A stretch of 64,000 nt of DNA, from NCBI GenBank assembly GCA_949361645.1, contig OX442428.1, positions 3,583,847-3,647,846 of the forward strand, given 5' to 3'. This document shows, in pieces, positions 33,242 through 45,600 of this stretch; position 1 is the first letter of the stretch; each line of letters opens with the position of its first letter. The stretch comes from Spongilla lacustris (taxonomy: Eukaryota; Porifera; Demospongiae; Spongillida; Spongillidae). The notes under the pieces were generated by a model. That model saw only the letters and a program-made list of their open reading frames with translations. It made no database searches and was not told the origin of the DNA. Both the position numbers and the translations under genes were made by a program.

Positions 33242-34388
33242 TTTCAGAACAGTTTCTATACAATCTAGGATATCAGTGGGATTTCATTTACAAAAACAGA
33301 ACACAAATAGGCCTAGTTGTTATGTTGGCCTGCTGTTCAGATCGTTACACAGTTCTTCTTCGCGATTATTTCAGCGTCAACCGGCCCTTCCGTCGTTCGT
33401 TCCTATCGAACTGAGCCGTGTAATGGTTCCAGATGATACTAATCCTTTAGGAAACGTGCACGGTGGCACCATTCTCAAACTGGTTGAGCAGGCTGGTAAT
33501 ATAGTTGCAACGAGGCACTGCAACAAGGAAAGAGGAAGAAAGGTTCCTGTTATCACTGTCCTGGTTAGGGCTGACCATATTGACTTTCTTCAGCCGATGT
33601 ACGTTGGAGAGATTTCTCAGCTCCAGGCAGCTGTTACATATACCTCGCCTCGCTCCATGGAGGTGACTGTTGATGTGTGGGCTGAAAATGTCCTCAGTGG
33701 AATGCGTCGCCACACAAACACTGCTACCCTGTGGTATGTAGCAGTGCCGCCTGATGTTGAAGATGTGGTTAAACTCAGCCCTGTTCCTGTTCCACCTCTG
33801 AAAGGGCTTTCGTTTGTCGAACAAAAAAGCGGGCGGGAAAGGTACGAGAGGCAAAAGACCGAACGGCTGGCTTTTTTCACAATGAAAAAGGTTCCAAATA
33901 AAGTATGCATCTGCTCACATACTTCAGTGGAAGAAGGCACTGTTCTGGCTTCTCAGTCCACCCTGGCTAACATTGTTCTTCCATCAGACTGCATAGAAAA
34001 CTATGTTGTTGGTGGAACACTGATGAAGATGATGGATAACACTGCAGGAATTAGTGCAATTCGTCACTGCAGGACCTTTGTGCTGACTGCTTGTATTGAT
34101 GCCATCAACTTCCTTGAACCTGTGAGGAATGATGAGGTGATGTTTTTCACCGCGTGGCCCACATTTACGAGCAACAGATCCATTGAAGTAGAAGTGATGT
34201 GTGAAGCTGAAGGGCTTCAAACCAGAAGACGACAAGTGGCAAGTGCGTTCTACACATTTGTAACACTAGGAGATCCGATTGTACCACTTAAGCTGCAGAC
34301 CATAGATGAGGAGAGACGTTTTGAAGAAGGTAAGAAGCGCTACATTGATAGGAAGGAGCAGAGACAAAAAAGGGATTTAGTCATATAG
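33180..34388 (+). CDS. ACOT7-type acyl-CoA thioesterase, copy 2
   Basis: One uninterrupted exon; starts are possible at 33180 or 33207 (402 or 393 residues). The N-terminal 60 residues are Arg/Ser-rich (RSLHSSSSRLFQRQP) and unlike those of the other two copies. Both hotdog domains are present: DDTNPLGNVHGGTILKLVEQ and LPSDCIENYVVGGTLMKMMD, with DNTAGIS replacing DSTAGMC of copy 1. Much of domain 1 is nearly identical in nucleotide sequence to copies 1 and 3, so the duplications are recent or homogenised. Confidence 0.88.
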   Translation: MWLFTCIRSMNATKDFIRYAIFRTVSIQSRISVGFHLQKQNTNRPSCYVGLLFRSLHSSSSRLFQRQPALPSFVPIELSRVMVPDDTNPLGNVHGGTILKLVEQAGNIVATRHCNKERGRKVPVITVLVRADHIDFLQPMYVGEISQLQAAVTYTSPRSMEVTVDVWAENVLSGMRRHTNTATLWYVAVPPDVEDVVKLSPVPVPPLKGLSFVEQKSGRERYERQKTERLAFFTMKKVPNKVCICSHTSVEEGTVLASQSTLANIVLPSDCIENYVVGGTLMKMMDNTAGISAIRHCRTFVLTACIDAINFLEPVRNDEVMFFTAWPTFTSNRSIEVEVMCEAEGLQTRRRQVASAFYTFVTLGDPIVPLKLQTIDEERRFEEGKKRYIDRKEQRQKRDLVI

Positions 34389-34718
34389 GAGCTGTTTTAA
34401 CTTTATCTGCCTTCCTTTTCGGAAGGGTTTTCTACTCTTTATGCATATTTCTGCTGTATTCAGATATTTTATCAACACAAGTGCAATAGATATTGATATA
34501 TATCGCAACATCTGCTGGCTGGACCTATCCCCCCCCCCCCCCCCCCCCCCCGCCCTATATATGTGTGCAATGTGTGCCTTTGTGTACGTCGTGTATATTT
34601 ATCTAAAGGGCCAGGGATGTTCAATTACGGGTTTTAACTTCCGCATTGCAGTAGATCACGTGCACAAAGTAAACACACTTCACAGATGCGGTTATCGTCT
34701 TAGGCATCTATTTATATT
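34389..34718. other. Spacer between ACOT7 copies 2 and 3
   Basis: Non-coding spacer containing the 23-nt poly-C tract at 34529-34551; it presumably holds the promoter of copy 3. Confidence 0.5.
34529..34551 (+). repeat. Poly-C tract (23 nt)
   Basis: Uninterrupted C run upstream of ACOT7 copy 3. Confidence 0.95.
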
Positions 34719-35843
34719 ATGTATGCAATTTCTAGAGTCATTCCTGTGCGAGCCAGGATTTCAAGCGCACTTCAATTGGGCTTATCTTGGAAGTATGTGT
34801 CAAGATGTTTATCATTGTCACCATTGCACCGTCTACCAGCTCTTCCTACGACGGTTCCTATCGAACTAAGTCGAGTAATGGTTCCAGATGATACTAATCC
34901 TCGGGGAAATGTGCACGGTGGAACCACCCTAAAACTGGTTGAGCAGGCCGGTAATATAGTTGCGACAAGGCACTGCAACAAGGGAAGAGGAGGAAAGGAC
35001 CCTGTTATCACTGTCCTCGCTAGAGTTGACCATATGGACTTTCTTCTACCCATGTTCGTTGGAGAGATCGCTCAACTCCAGGCAGCTGTTACGTATACTT
35101 CGCCTCGCTCCATGGAGGTGACTGTTGATGTGTGGGCTGAAAACGTCCTCACAGGAACTCGTCGCCATACCAACACTGCTACCCTGTGGTATGTAGCAGT
35201 TCCACCTGCCGTTCAATATGCAGTGAAACTTGGCCCTGTTCCTGTTCCACCCCTGAAAGGGCTTTCATTTGAAGAACAAAAGAGTGGAGAAGAAAGATAT
35301 CAGAGGCAGAAGGCTGAACGGCTGGCTTTGGTTGGAAGACGTCATCAGAAGGTTGACTTTTGTTACAACCCTCATCCAGATGTCGAAAGACACACTGTCC
35401 TGGCTTCTCAGTCCACCCTGGCTAACCTTGTTCTTCCATCAGACTGCATAGAAAACTATGTTGTTGGTGGAACACTGATGAAGATGATGGATAACACTGC
35501 AGTGATTTGTGCAATTCGTCACTGCAGGACCTATGTGCTTACAGCTTGTATTGATGCCATCAACTTCCTTGAACCTGTGAGGAATGGTGAGGTGATGTTT
35601 TTCACCGCGTGGCCCACATTTACAAGCAACAGATCCATTGAAGTAGAAGTGACGTGTGAAGCTGAAGGGCCTCAGGGCAGAAGTCAGCGAATCGCAAGTG
35701 CGTACTTCACTTGTGTTGTAATTGGGGACCAGGGTGTACCAATTGTACCACTGAAGCTGCAAACTGAAGTGGAGAAGAGACGTTATATGGAGGGCAAGAA
35801 GCGTTACATTGCCAGAAAGGAGCAGAGACACACACATGGCTAG
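34719..35843 (+). CDS. ACOT7-type acyl-CoA thioesterase, copy 3
   Basis: Single exon, 374 residues. The N-terminus MYAISRVIPVRARISSALQL looks like a mitochondrial presequence. Two hotdog domains: DDTNPRGNVHGGTTLKLVEQ and LPSDCIENYVVGGTLMKMMD, the latter followed by NTAVICAIRHC. Its second domain is closest to copy 2 and its first to copy 1, a mosaic that suggests gene conversion. It ends with the Lys/Arg-rich tail usual for the family. Confidence 0.9.
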   Translation: MYAISRVIPVRARISSALQLGLSWKYVSRCLSLSPLHRLPALPTTVPIELSRVMVPDDTNPRGNVHGGTTLKLVEQAGNIVATRHCNKGRGGKDPVITVLARVDHMDFLLPMFVGEIAQLQAAVTYTSPRSMEVTVDVWAENVLTGTRRHTNTATLWYVAVPPAVQYAVKLGPVPVPPLKGLSFEEQKSGEERYQRQKAERLALVGRRHQKVDFCYNPHPDVERHTVLASQSTLANLVLPSDCIENYVVGGTLMKMMDNTAVICAIRHCRTYVLTACIDAINFLEPVRNGEVMFFTAWPTFTSNRSIEVEVTCEAEGPQGRSQRIASAYFTCVVIGDQGVPIVPLKLQTEVEKRRYMEGKKRYIARKEQRHTHG

Positions 35844-36047
35844 AAGTGTAGCAGTCTGTAACATTTACTTTTTTGTTATTGGAACAGGTCTTCATCTTCA
35901 GTTGCACAGTAAAACTATGTTTTTTATTTGCTATTCCTCTACAATTTGCTTATATATTATATTCACAATGTTTTGTAGAGAACTGACCAGTACACAAGCT
36001 GTAGCAAAACAACCTCAACTACTTACAAATAACTCAATTTAGTATTC

Positions 36048-38947
36048 CTATACAGTTGCTATTAGTCCAAAAATGTGGCTGCAATCAGTGACTTCATTTG
36101 CTATGAATGGCAGCCTTCGTATTTCAAACCACTGTTCACAGAGCCTTGGGGAAGTGTTCAGCACATGCTCCAGCACAAACTGTAGTGTGGTTTGGATAAT
36201 ATTAGATGAAACAATAAACTCTTCCCACAACTTGCCTGAATGGCTGTGATCACAGGTCGAGTGCACAAATGATTTGCAGGCAAAGACATCACCAAATAGC
36301 AGAGCTTTTCCTGGAAATATTGTATCTGTTTTAAGCAACAGATTTATAACCGCAACTTACGATCACACATGGGGTGCTGCCATCAATGCCTATAAATAAC
36401 CTTAAATTCTCCAGCTGTATCTGGACACTTTTGTTCTCCAGACCAAATGTGGAGCATGCTTCCTTCTGTAGTTCCCACAACCTATGGCAGCCGGTAACAG
36501 AGAAGGAGTAGACACAAGCAATTAATTTCAGTCAGAGCTAATCTGTGTTATCTTAGCCAGCAAAAAAAACCAGCATGACGTGATATTTTAGGCAGCCAAA
36601 AAATTTACTGTCCTTTTTTTTTCATATAAAATTATTAGAAGGTCATATTTATATTCTAGAAGATGCAATTGTGGTCAACAGTACAATTAGAGATTCACTA
36701 CTTTTTACATCTCACCAATTAGGATTGTTCTCTTTCTCTTCTGCTTCCCTGTCCCTTGTGTGTTCAAATGCCTTTTTGCGTGCCATATCCAATACATCTT
36801 TAGCATCTGCTCCCAATTTTTGGTCAAGTTCTTTCATCTTTGCCAGAAGGTAGTCCTCTAGGTGTCTGGAAATATTATGTATTTGAATAGTCAGTTTATC
36901 AAATAGTAAGTTACTGTGTTAAATGTGCTCCCCCACCATCTTCACTTTGCACTTACAACTGTCGCTTGTTAATAGCAGTTCTTGCAGCTAGGGCAATCAC
37001 ACCTTTCAAGTGATGAAAGGCAGAAATCTTCTCCTTCAACTGTCCCTCCATGTCCAGTCTTACAGAAGCAAACATTTAAATGGGTTACTACTTTATTTTA
37101 GTCACTTCTGCACTAACTGGTGGCTCTCATCTTCCACATAGATGGTTTGCCTCTGCCACGCCGGAATAGCCCTGTTTAAATATCATTATAATGGCAGTTT
37201 TGTTGGTAGGCAAATTTACCTTCTGTTGTCAATTGCTCCATTCAAAGACAACCTGCTGAGCTGTAGTGAAGTTGAAGCACGTACTGATCTCTTATCTTTG
37301 CTATGATCAAGTGCACTATCCTTAGCATCTTGTGAATCTCTGAAACCTTTTTCAGAGTGCTTGCTACTTTCAAATATATTATCAAATTAATTGATAACAT
37401 GCAGTGCCTGGGCACAAACCTCTGAAGACTGCTTCTAAGAGTTCTATGGGCATCCCCACTCCGGAGCAGCAAAGGATTTTGGACACGTTTTTTATGACGA
37501 CAAGAATAGTATTGACTCTTTGGTAATGGAGGGTGAGGCTTATGGTGAAGTGCTTTGATCATGTCAGGTGAAAGTGTTTCCTGGTGATTAGAAGGCAAAT
37601 TTTAAAAATTATTTTTAAAAATAAAGCTTAGCAATGCAACCTTGTTCTTGAGGTCTCTTATCTTTATGCCAGTAATGCAGCAGAGAATAGCATGTATGGC
37701 CTGTAGCTTAGCAAAGAGCCATTTTCTAAGTTGTTCTGTTGAAGCACTGTGATGAAAAACAAACCAAAGCTTCATGATTGCCATAAAGATTATATCTCTC
37801 ACTTGCTAATGTCATCAGTAGTGTCTGTCAAAGCATCACACTGCTCTTCTGAGTAGTCTTCTAGATCACCAGGGTCAGGCCAAGTGATATCTATTGCTGG
37901 TTGCGGGTGCATGTCACCCATCACAAGGCAAGTTTTGCTGCTTGCTGTATTGACCAATTGAGAGAGGAAGATTGAAGGATTGTGTACCACAGCTGATTTG
38001 CCATTTATTTCCACTGTCTTGGCAGTTTTGGTAGCACGAATTATTGCCTTTAAAAAACGAAAAGTAGTTTAATTTCTAGCTTCTGGAAAGAAAATAGCTT
38101 TGCCCATACAATTCACTCTTTCAAATGAAGTTTCTATCCTTAATATGATTTGTTTTATTTTTTAAATAAACTGTATTTAGCCTTTCCAATACATTCGTGT
38201 AAATTTTAGGACACCAAACCAAAGCGATCAATTCGTGCACCAAAAGCTTGATGGATCGATAGTACAGCGCGTTATATAATGTACCTTTCTTCGTTCCTCC
38301 TCGTCAGCCATACATAGAAATGACCTTCCGGCATTTGTACTTCGCATGCCTCTCTTGGAAGCATTTAATTCGAGCACAATATCAGACAAACCTGCACTCT
38401 TCGACTTCGGTACAGCTCTCTTTTGAGCTGACGTCCTGGCCACACGGATCTCAATAAATATACCTCTATAACGATTTGCTCATACATCCTAGTTAATATT
38501 GTACTCACAACATGTGATGGATGACTCGCATAGGTTTCACCTTGATAGTGCTCCTGATTTGACTAAAGAAGCAATATTATATGAAAACATCACTGACGCA
38601 CGTATCTTGTCACGTACGGATGCAGTATAATTCGTCGTCACAATTTCAATTTTCAAATGTTCCTTGATAAGTTCATAGAGATCCAAGTGCTTTAATTCAC
38701 CACAGGTTTTGTACGGCAAGATATTTGCTGAAAAAAAACCCCTACTTAAGTTTTTTTTTCTACGCTCGTAGTTCGTTTGCCATGTATTAGACAATTCACT
38801 GATGAAGAAGTCATTGTTCCTTGCCAAAATTCTTTTATATGATCGAACGGGTGGCAATGTAGCTCCTCGCTCGTACTGAGACCGGAGATTTTGAATAGTT
38901 TCTAGTAGCGGCATTATTGAGCTTGGGATCTGAAGCTGTGCATGCAC
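36048..38947 (-). CDS. Unrecognised multi-exon gene
   Basis: Eleven exons join in frame: 38947-38618, 38562-38509, 38449-38285, 38047-37802, 37746-37641, 37580-37420, 37366-37220, 37171-37106, 37058-36957, 36865-36716 and 36481-36361. They give about 480 residues. Visible features are a basic segment TSAQKRAVPKSKS, an acidic stretch WPDPGDLEDYSEEQCD, and helical, possibly coiled-coil, exons 9-10 (LKEKISAFHHLKG, EDYLLAKMKELDQKLG). The last exon is unclear: after the donor at 36360, splicing to 36312 in frame ends at 36158, while another frame (LFGDVFACKSFVHSTCDHSH) stays open to 36048 and looks more protein-like. I do not recognise the family. It shares a promoter with POLR3K. Confidence 0.7.
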
Positions 38948-39030
38948 TTGCGTTTTCGAACGCTTTGACCAAGCGCATGCGCGGAGATAAGTCCAATGGC
39001 TAAGGGACTGGGGTCGAGGTTTCGCTGAAG
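38948..39030. promoter_or_regulatory. Bidirectional promoter, unrecognised gene / POLR3K
   Basis: 83 bp between divergent start codons. GCGCATGCGC at 38973-38982 is the same NRF-1-like palindrome as in the RPLP0/ESD promoter. Confidence 0.65.
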
Positions 39031-39474
39031 ATGCACCTTTTCTGTCCTACCTGCGGGAACTTATTAATTGTGGAAGAAGGCGTCTCATCCTACAGATTTG
39101 CATGTAACACATGTCCGTATATACAGAATATTAAGACCAAGGTTAGTGTTTACAGTACATAAAATACGCAACCGGATACGCCGTCTCTGCGTACTAGGTG
39201 GCGTCATACACGTGCCCTAAACTGAAGGAGGTGGATGATGTGTTGGGCGGCTCAGCAGCATGGGAAAACGTAGACGAAACAAACGGTGCGAGTTGGAATA
39301 CCATTTATCATTATGCCGACGTATAATGAACCACATCTTACACCTCTTGCAGAGACATGTCCAAAGTGCAGGAACCAAAAGGCGTACTTCATGCAGATGC
39401 AGACACGATCGGCTGATGAGCCAATGACAATTTTTTTCAAATGCACAAGTTGTGGCCACAGATGGAAGGAATGA
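39031..39474 (+). CDS. RNA polymerase III subunit RPC10 (C11)
   Basis: Three exons (39031-39141, 39198-39285, 39353-39474) give 106 residues; human has 108. The N-terminal zinc ribbon uses CPTCGN and CNTCPY. KLKEVDDVLGGSAAWENVD links to a TFIIS-like C-terminal ribbon with CPKC, then QTRSADEPMT carrying the acidic DE pair of the RNA-cleavage hairpin, and finally CTSCGHRWKE. In Pol III this subunit is needed for RNA cleavage, termination and reinitiation. It converges with MPV17. Confidence 0.97.
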
Positions 39475-39620
39475 CATGTATATGAACCAAAGGAAATTCT
39501 TTTCATTTAGCACAGACAATATAATAGAACTGATTTTAAACACTTATGCAGACCTAATAGTTCCATACACAGCACGATTTGGCTCCATGACTGGTGGATA
39601 AGGAAGAGTCTTGCAATTCT

Positions 39621-42600
39621 TTACCTGTGAGCAACCCAAGCAATGTATGTGTTCCACCCCAATGATACCACATTTGTAAAATTCACCCTGTGGTAAGGAT
39701 AACATAAATATGTGTAAGGAAAGTAACATCTAGTTAGTTACCGAAACTTCAGTGGTATGATATAGAAGTTAATGAGTTGCACACCCGGCCACAGCTGCAT
39801 TTAAAAAAATGATATGACCATTAATGCACACACAACAATGACATAGGCATTAGCACACACAACAATGTTTAGCAAGTAACAGTTATAGTTTTTATATGTG
39901 CACATTATATTGTACTGCATAGATATATCTTGAGGTTTTGAAAAATATTACACAGAAAGATTATCTCCTTGTTTTTGCTTGTATCTCCTGTAATAAAACT
40001 TTTGAGCAACGATCATGGTGAAAATACATGAAATTGCACAGGTAGTGTGAAGTGGACACTTTATTTGTATTTTCAAGATGGATCTTGGCAGAATATGGGG
40101 AAATACAGAACATAAGAAACTTCAGTTTGTCGACCTGAAAACCAACCTAAACATCGTGCACATGTGAAATTTAAAAATAAATATGTAGGGGCACTTCACC
40201 AGAGTTCTAGGACCTGCCCAGTGTCCAGACCAGATGAGTTTTTAAGAACAGTCCCCAAATGGCATGGTGATGAATTCAATTATCCCATGTAGGTACCTGC
40301 CAGATAGTGCGAATGTTCTGTTGGTGTTAACGGGCAGTGCTGGGTTGTACCAGCGAAGAAACAATAGACATTCAAGAAGGCGGGGCAGCACTCAGCCAGG
40401 TAGTGAAAACAGGTTCACAAGCTGTAGGACGTGTCAAGGCAATATGAAGTGGAGTGCACACTGGTTCAATCGAGCTAGGGCACAGACACACAGTGTTGCT
40501 GTTGAGGAACTCCCAAATGAAATACATGTAAATGTGAGGATGAATCCTACACTGAGAAGAGGATCCATTGGCACCTCATAGAGAAGATGTAACACAGGCA
40601 TGATGTTGAATGGGGAAAACAATGTAGGCAGTGCTCTATGCCCAGCAGCAACACAGCATGCCCAGTTCCATCTTCATAGTGCTGCTGAAGACACACAATT
40701 GAATAATTTCTGTCTTGTTTTCCACGTGACCTTATGGATAGTATTGTTTGATGGCAACGAAAGGCCAGGAGCAAAGAAAAGGAGTCAATCTCATTTAAAG
40801 TGTTTCCATCCCCGGGGACTTTACAAAGATTGTACTGTACTCAACTGATTTAACATACAAGTACTTAATGCCCTCTATCAATATCACATTCAACTACATA
40901 AAATACATTATGGGTGAGATGCAAGTGCACACCTCTACATAATTTTTAAAGCAGGCCCCAGACACTGCTAGTGAAGAATTCACTTACATTGTAAGCTTAT
41001 GTATCAACTTACTACCCACTTTTCATTTGCAGTCCACACATTTGGACATGCGCCTTTTAATGCATGCATTTTTGTCATAAAATAGTTACTGAAGCTGCTC
41101 CAATAAGCTGCATATTTTAGGACCACAATTCTACTACATAGTGTGAGAATAACACTCATTAATTTTAATTTCACAGCCACTGATTTTTATGTGAGGATGT
41201 AACAATTCAAATAGTGAATAAGGTACAGCATGCACGTGTACATATACAACATGATATAAAAAGGTGGAGTAAACTCAATTAATACCTACATTTAGGATGA
41301 TGTGAGTTAGTTAAATTGAGGTATCTTTGAAAATATACAGCAGCTGCTAATCTACGACATCCAGCAGCATGAGAAAGATTTACTAAAATCTGAGTCATGT
41401 TGGCAAGCTCTATCAGTCCATTGGAAAATTCATTCACATAGTCTCAACAATGTTATTCAGTGTAACAAAATACTAAAACACCCAGTGTTTAATATTGACC
41501 AGCAATTATCTATCCTAAGGATCTGCATCCAGCATGATGTAGGGCAAGGCAGGAAGAAGAACAGGGTCAAGATTCTCAAATTAGCATCAATTATTACAGG
41601 AGCTGAAGCCAGCATAATCTCACCCGCAAAAATTCTAATGCCAACCGGTGGACATCTACTTCAATATAAGAAATCATGAAAACTATTCTCGATTGGAGGA
41701 AGATTATTGTGTACCATCAGACTCTGTAATCTCAAATGGAGCGCTCAGACAAACATATAACAATGACATGCGTCATGATTTTTCTTCCATCAAAGTGGTG
41801 GTGCATTATTGATCACCACAGTTGGAGATAAGGTACAGTGATGTTCACCGAAAGAGGGTGAAAATGCAATAATGCACATTTTTGATAATATTTCATGAAT
41901 GGTATACAATTGTATCATGCCAATTACATTTTTAGATTCAGCATCTACTTCTGAACAGGGTACATTTACTTTAATTCAAGTATAACTTGTAAACAAAACA
42001 ATACACCATAGTAAACAACTGCTGGTCAGGTTGGATGTTCAAGGCTATAACTCCTCTATACTTTGCAGTAATTTTTTTTTTATGTGTACCCAATACAGGT
42101 GAGTACCTATAGTGTTGTGTTGAGCTCTTAAGTCTCACTCGCTGTGGAGATCGGTAGGAAAGTATAGCTTTTTATAGGGAGGCGGGGTCTTCGTATGAAT
42201 TCGGACAAATTAGTTAGACTTAAGGATTAAAATTGACTAGTTTAAGGTGGAGGACAGGCTAATGTTTAGGGATGCATTGTTGTAACCTATTGTGGAGCAA
42301 CAAGTGGTAATACATTATTAATTCAGTAAGCAGTTTATTACATGCTGCCACACATGACAGTATATTCTTGTAATTTCTAGATTTGACGTTGACTTCTGAT
42401 TTGAAATCAAGGAAAACTTGGTGGAATCATAGGCACTATTAATTTAACCCCTTTGGTAACTATCCTACATTTTACAAATTGTTCCTTTGAAAGTGATGGA
42501 GCATTATATATGAAGTTTGTAATTTCCACATTTGACATTCACTTCTGATTTGAAATCAAGGAAAATTTGGTGGAGTCATAGGCACTATGAATTTAACCCC

Positions 42601-45600
42601 TTCCATTGTGGCTCGATAGCAATAACAATAAAAATGGCTGACTCGATTGACTTGGACGATGATGATCCGTCTACAACTGGTTCTCAGGATATTTGTCATG
42701 TTTGTCGTCGTTTAGTGTCTCTGAAACGCGATGGTACGTTTCGTGTACACGGCCCTCATGACCGTCGTTGCCAGGGTTCAAGTCTTTTGCCGGCTGAACA
42801 AACACGTGCTTCTTTGCCTTTCTCACCTAATACTACTACTTCTTCCAACTGCACTGGTTTTCACCCGTCGACTGCTACTACACCTGTTCTATCTGGCTCG
42901 TTTGAATGTGACAAGTTTGAAGAGGCATTTGGAGCGGTTTTGACAAAAGAACAAATCGATACCAACACACCCTGGTATAGTCTCTGGAATGGCATAATTC
43001 GTTTGAATGGTAAGCAGTTCGATTTGCCAGGTGGAGCCGTTGGAAGAGCTTTTGTTGAGTTGTTAACCACTGAAATTGGCATGATAACTCGAGGAGAGGA
43101 AAAATCGGAGCGTTTGATGTGCTTGACGCCGCTGTTATTGCAACGGGACCCGATGATTAAGAAAGGGTGTGATATACGCCGAACTCTTGAGAAACGGATG
43201 GAAATGTGGAGAGCCGGTCATTTTGAAGCATTGTTACATGAAGCCCAACGCTGTGATGCTGCATTGTGTGGCAGACGGTATAGGCACGATGATGAGAATT
43301 CAGCACGTGTCTTCACACGTCTTATGCTTCGTGGCAAAGTACGGGAGGCGGTGCGCTTGATTACTGAGAGGACAACAGGAGGAATTTTACGGACTGATGA
43401 CATTGTCGAAGGTACTGGTAAGACTGTTCTTGAGATCCTGAAAGAAAAACACCCTTCTCCCACCAAACCAGACCCCTCAGCTTTTGCTCATTGTGCCTCA
43501 TTACCACCATTGATAGACGTTGACATCACTGCGTTACATGTTGAACATGTAGCCCACAAGATCAAAGGTGGTGCTGGTCCCAGTGGAACTGATTCTGTAC
43601 AGTGGCAGAGTTTTCTATTACGCTATGGCGCCCACAGTAATCGTTTGAGGGAAGCTATCGCAGCACTGACACGATTAATGGCAAACACTGTGCTTGAATG
43701 GGACAACATTAAAGCTCTGATGGCTAACCGACTTATTGCCTTAGATAAGTGTCCTGGAGTACGACCCATTGGCATTGGAGAGTGTTTGCGTCGCATTATT
43801 GGTAGAGTGATGGCCCTAACCACAGGTACTGATGTTGAAATGTTGTGTGGAACAGATCAGTTGGCATCAGGTTTGAAAGCAGGCATAGAAGGAGCAGTGC
43901 ATGCAATGACGGAGCTTTACACCCAGCATTCTGGTAATGGATGGGGGCTGTTGTTAGTGGATGCCAAGAATGCTTTTAACATGGTGAACCGAGTTGCTGC
44001 CTTGTGGAATGCTCGCGTGTTATGGCCTCGATGCAGCCGTTTTTTGTTCAACACCTATAGAGGATTTGCTAGGCTTGTCTTAAGAGGATCTGATGAATGT
44101 CTATTCAGTAAGGAAGGTGTTACTCAAGGTGATCCTCTATCCATGCTCATCTATGCAGTTGCACTATTACCACTTGTTAAGTCACTGAAGGTAAAGAGAA
44201 CAGGTTGCAGACCTGGTATGCAGATGACTCAACTTGCATTGGTAACATCAAGGAGGTTCGCTCATGGTATGATCAGTTGGCTGAGTAAGGCCCAGCTTAT
44301 GAATACTTTCCTGAGCCCAAGAAAAGCTGTCTGATTGTTACCCCTCAATTTGAAGATGAGGCCAGGATAGTCTTTGGTGATTTGGGTGTGCAGATAGTGA
44401 ACGGACATCGCTTTCTTGGGGGTGTTATTGGAGACTGCATGATAGCAGACGATTTTGTGAAGAAGAAGGTTGCAATGTGGGTAGATTGTACAAGTTGTGA
44501 AACTCTCCAAGGCAGCTACCAAGTCACCACAAGCCGCTTACACTGCTCTCTCCAAATCCCTTTCAGTGTGAATGGTCATACCTGCAGCGAGTCATGCATA
44601 ACTGTGGAGGTGCTTTTGTCCTACTGCAAGATGCGATTTTAAAGGCTTTCTACCCAGCATTGTTTGAAGGAGATTTGTCAGATGCTGAATGTAAACTGTT
44701 TTCTTTACCAACTCGTTTTGCTGGCTTGGGGATCAATAATCCTACTGAAACAGCATCATCGTCCTACCACACCTCTACCCAGGGTACCAAAGTTGTGGTA
44801 GAAGCTATTAAGGGATGTGGTGAATATAGCTCTGCCTGTCACCTGGATGCAATCAGCAAGGCAAGATATGAGACGCGAAAAGCACTTGACGAGGTTTCCA
44901 AACAGAAACTAGATGCCATTCTTGCAACTCTTTCACCAGGCAGACAACGTGCAATCATGAGGGTGGTTGAGGGCAAAACGTCCAGCTGGTTGACGACTCT
45001 GCCACTCCAAAGTTGCCACTTTGATTTGGCTCCTGTACAGTTCAGAGATGGCCTAGCTCTGCACTATTTGCGACATCCATCTAATCTGCCAGCCAAATGT
45101 GATGGTTGTGGAGCTGATTTCACCCTCCAACATGCCCTAGACTGTAAGAAGGGAGGACTTGTTATACTGCGCCACAATGAGATCCGTGACTGCCTTGGTG
45201 ACCTTGCCAGTCAGGTGTGGCCCCAAGTTATAAAGGAGCCTATTGTCAATGAGGCTACTGCCACCTCAAGTGATCCAGGACTAAGGGAATCAGAGGTGTT
45301 TGGCAACCACAGGTGGAGGCGTTGTTTGATGTCCGTGTCATAGACACTGACGCCCCATCACACTGCCATCGAGCACCTAATGCCATTCTTGAGTCAAGCT
45401 CACTTGAGAAGAAGAGAATGTACAAAAAGGCAGTTGAAGACAGAAGAGGCACCTTTACCCCATTTGTCCTTTCCGTGGACGGACTACTACACAAAGAGGC
45501 TAGTCACTTCCTAAAGCACATGGCCACTGCTCTGTCTTCCAAGTGGGACAAAGCTTATTCCATTACCAGCAGCTATGTCAGATCACGGCTTGCTTTTGCA

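Noticed and set aside
39544..39729. Reverse-strand frame with a Cys-rich peptide (HIHCLGCSQ)
   Set aside because: The same DNA in another frame continues MPV17 after the splice at 39742/39687 and ends with the expected family C-terminus, so this frame is a by-product.
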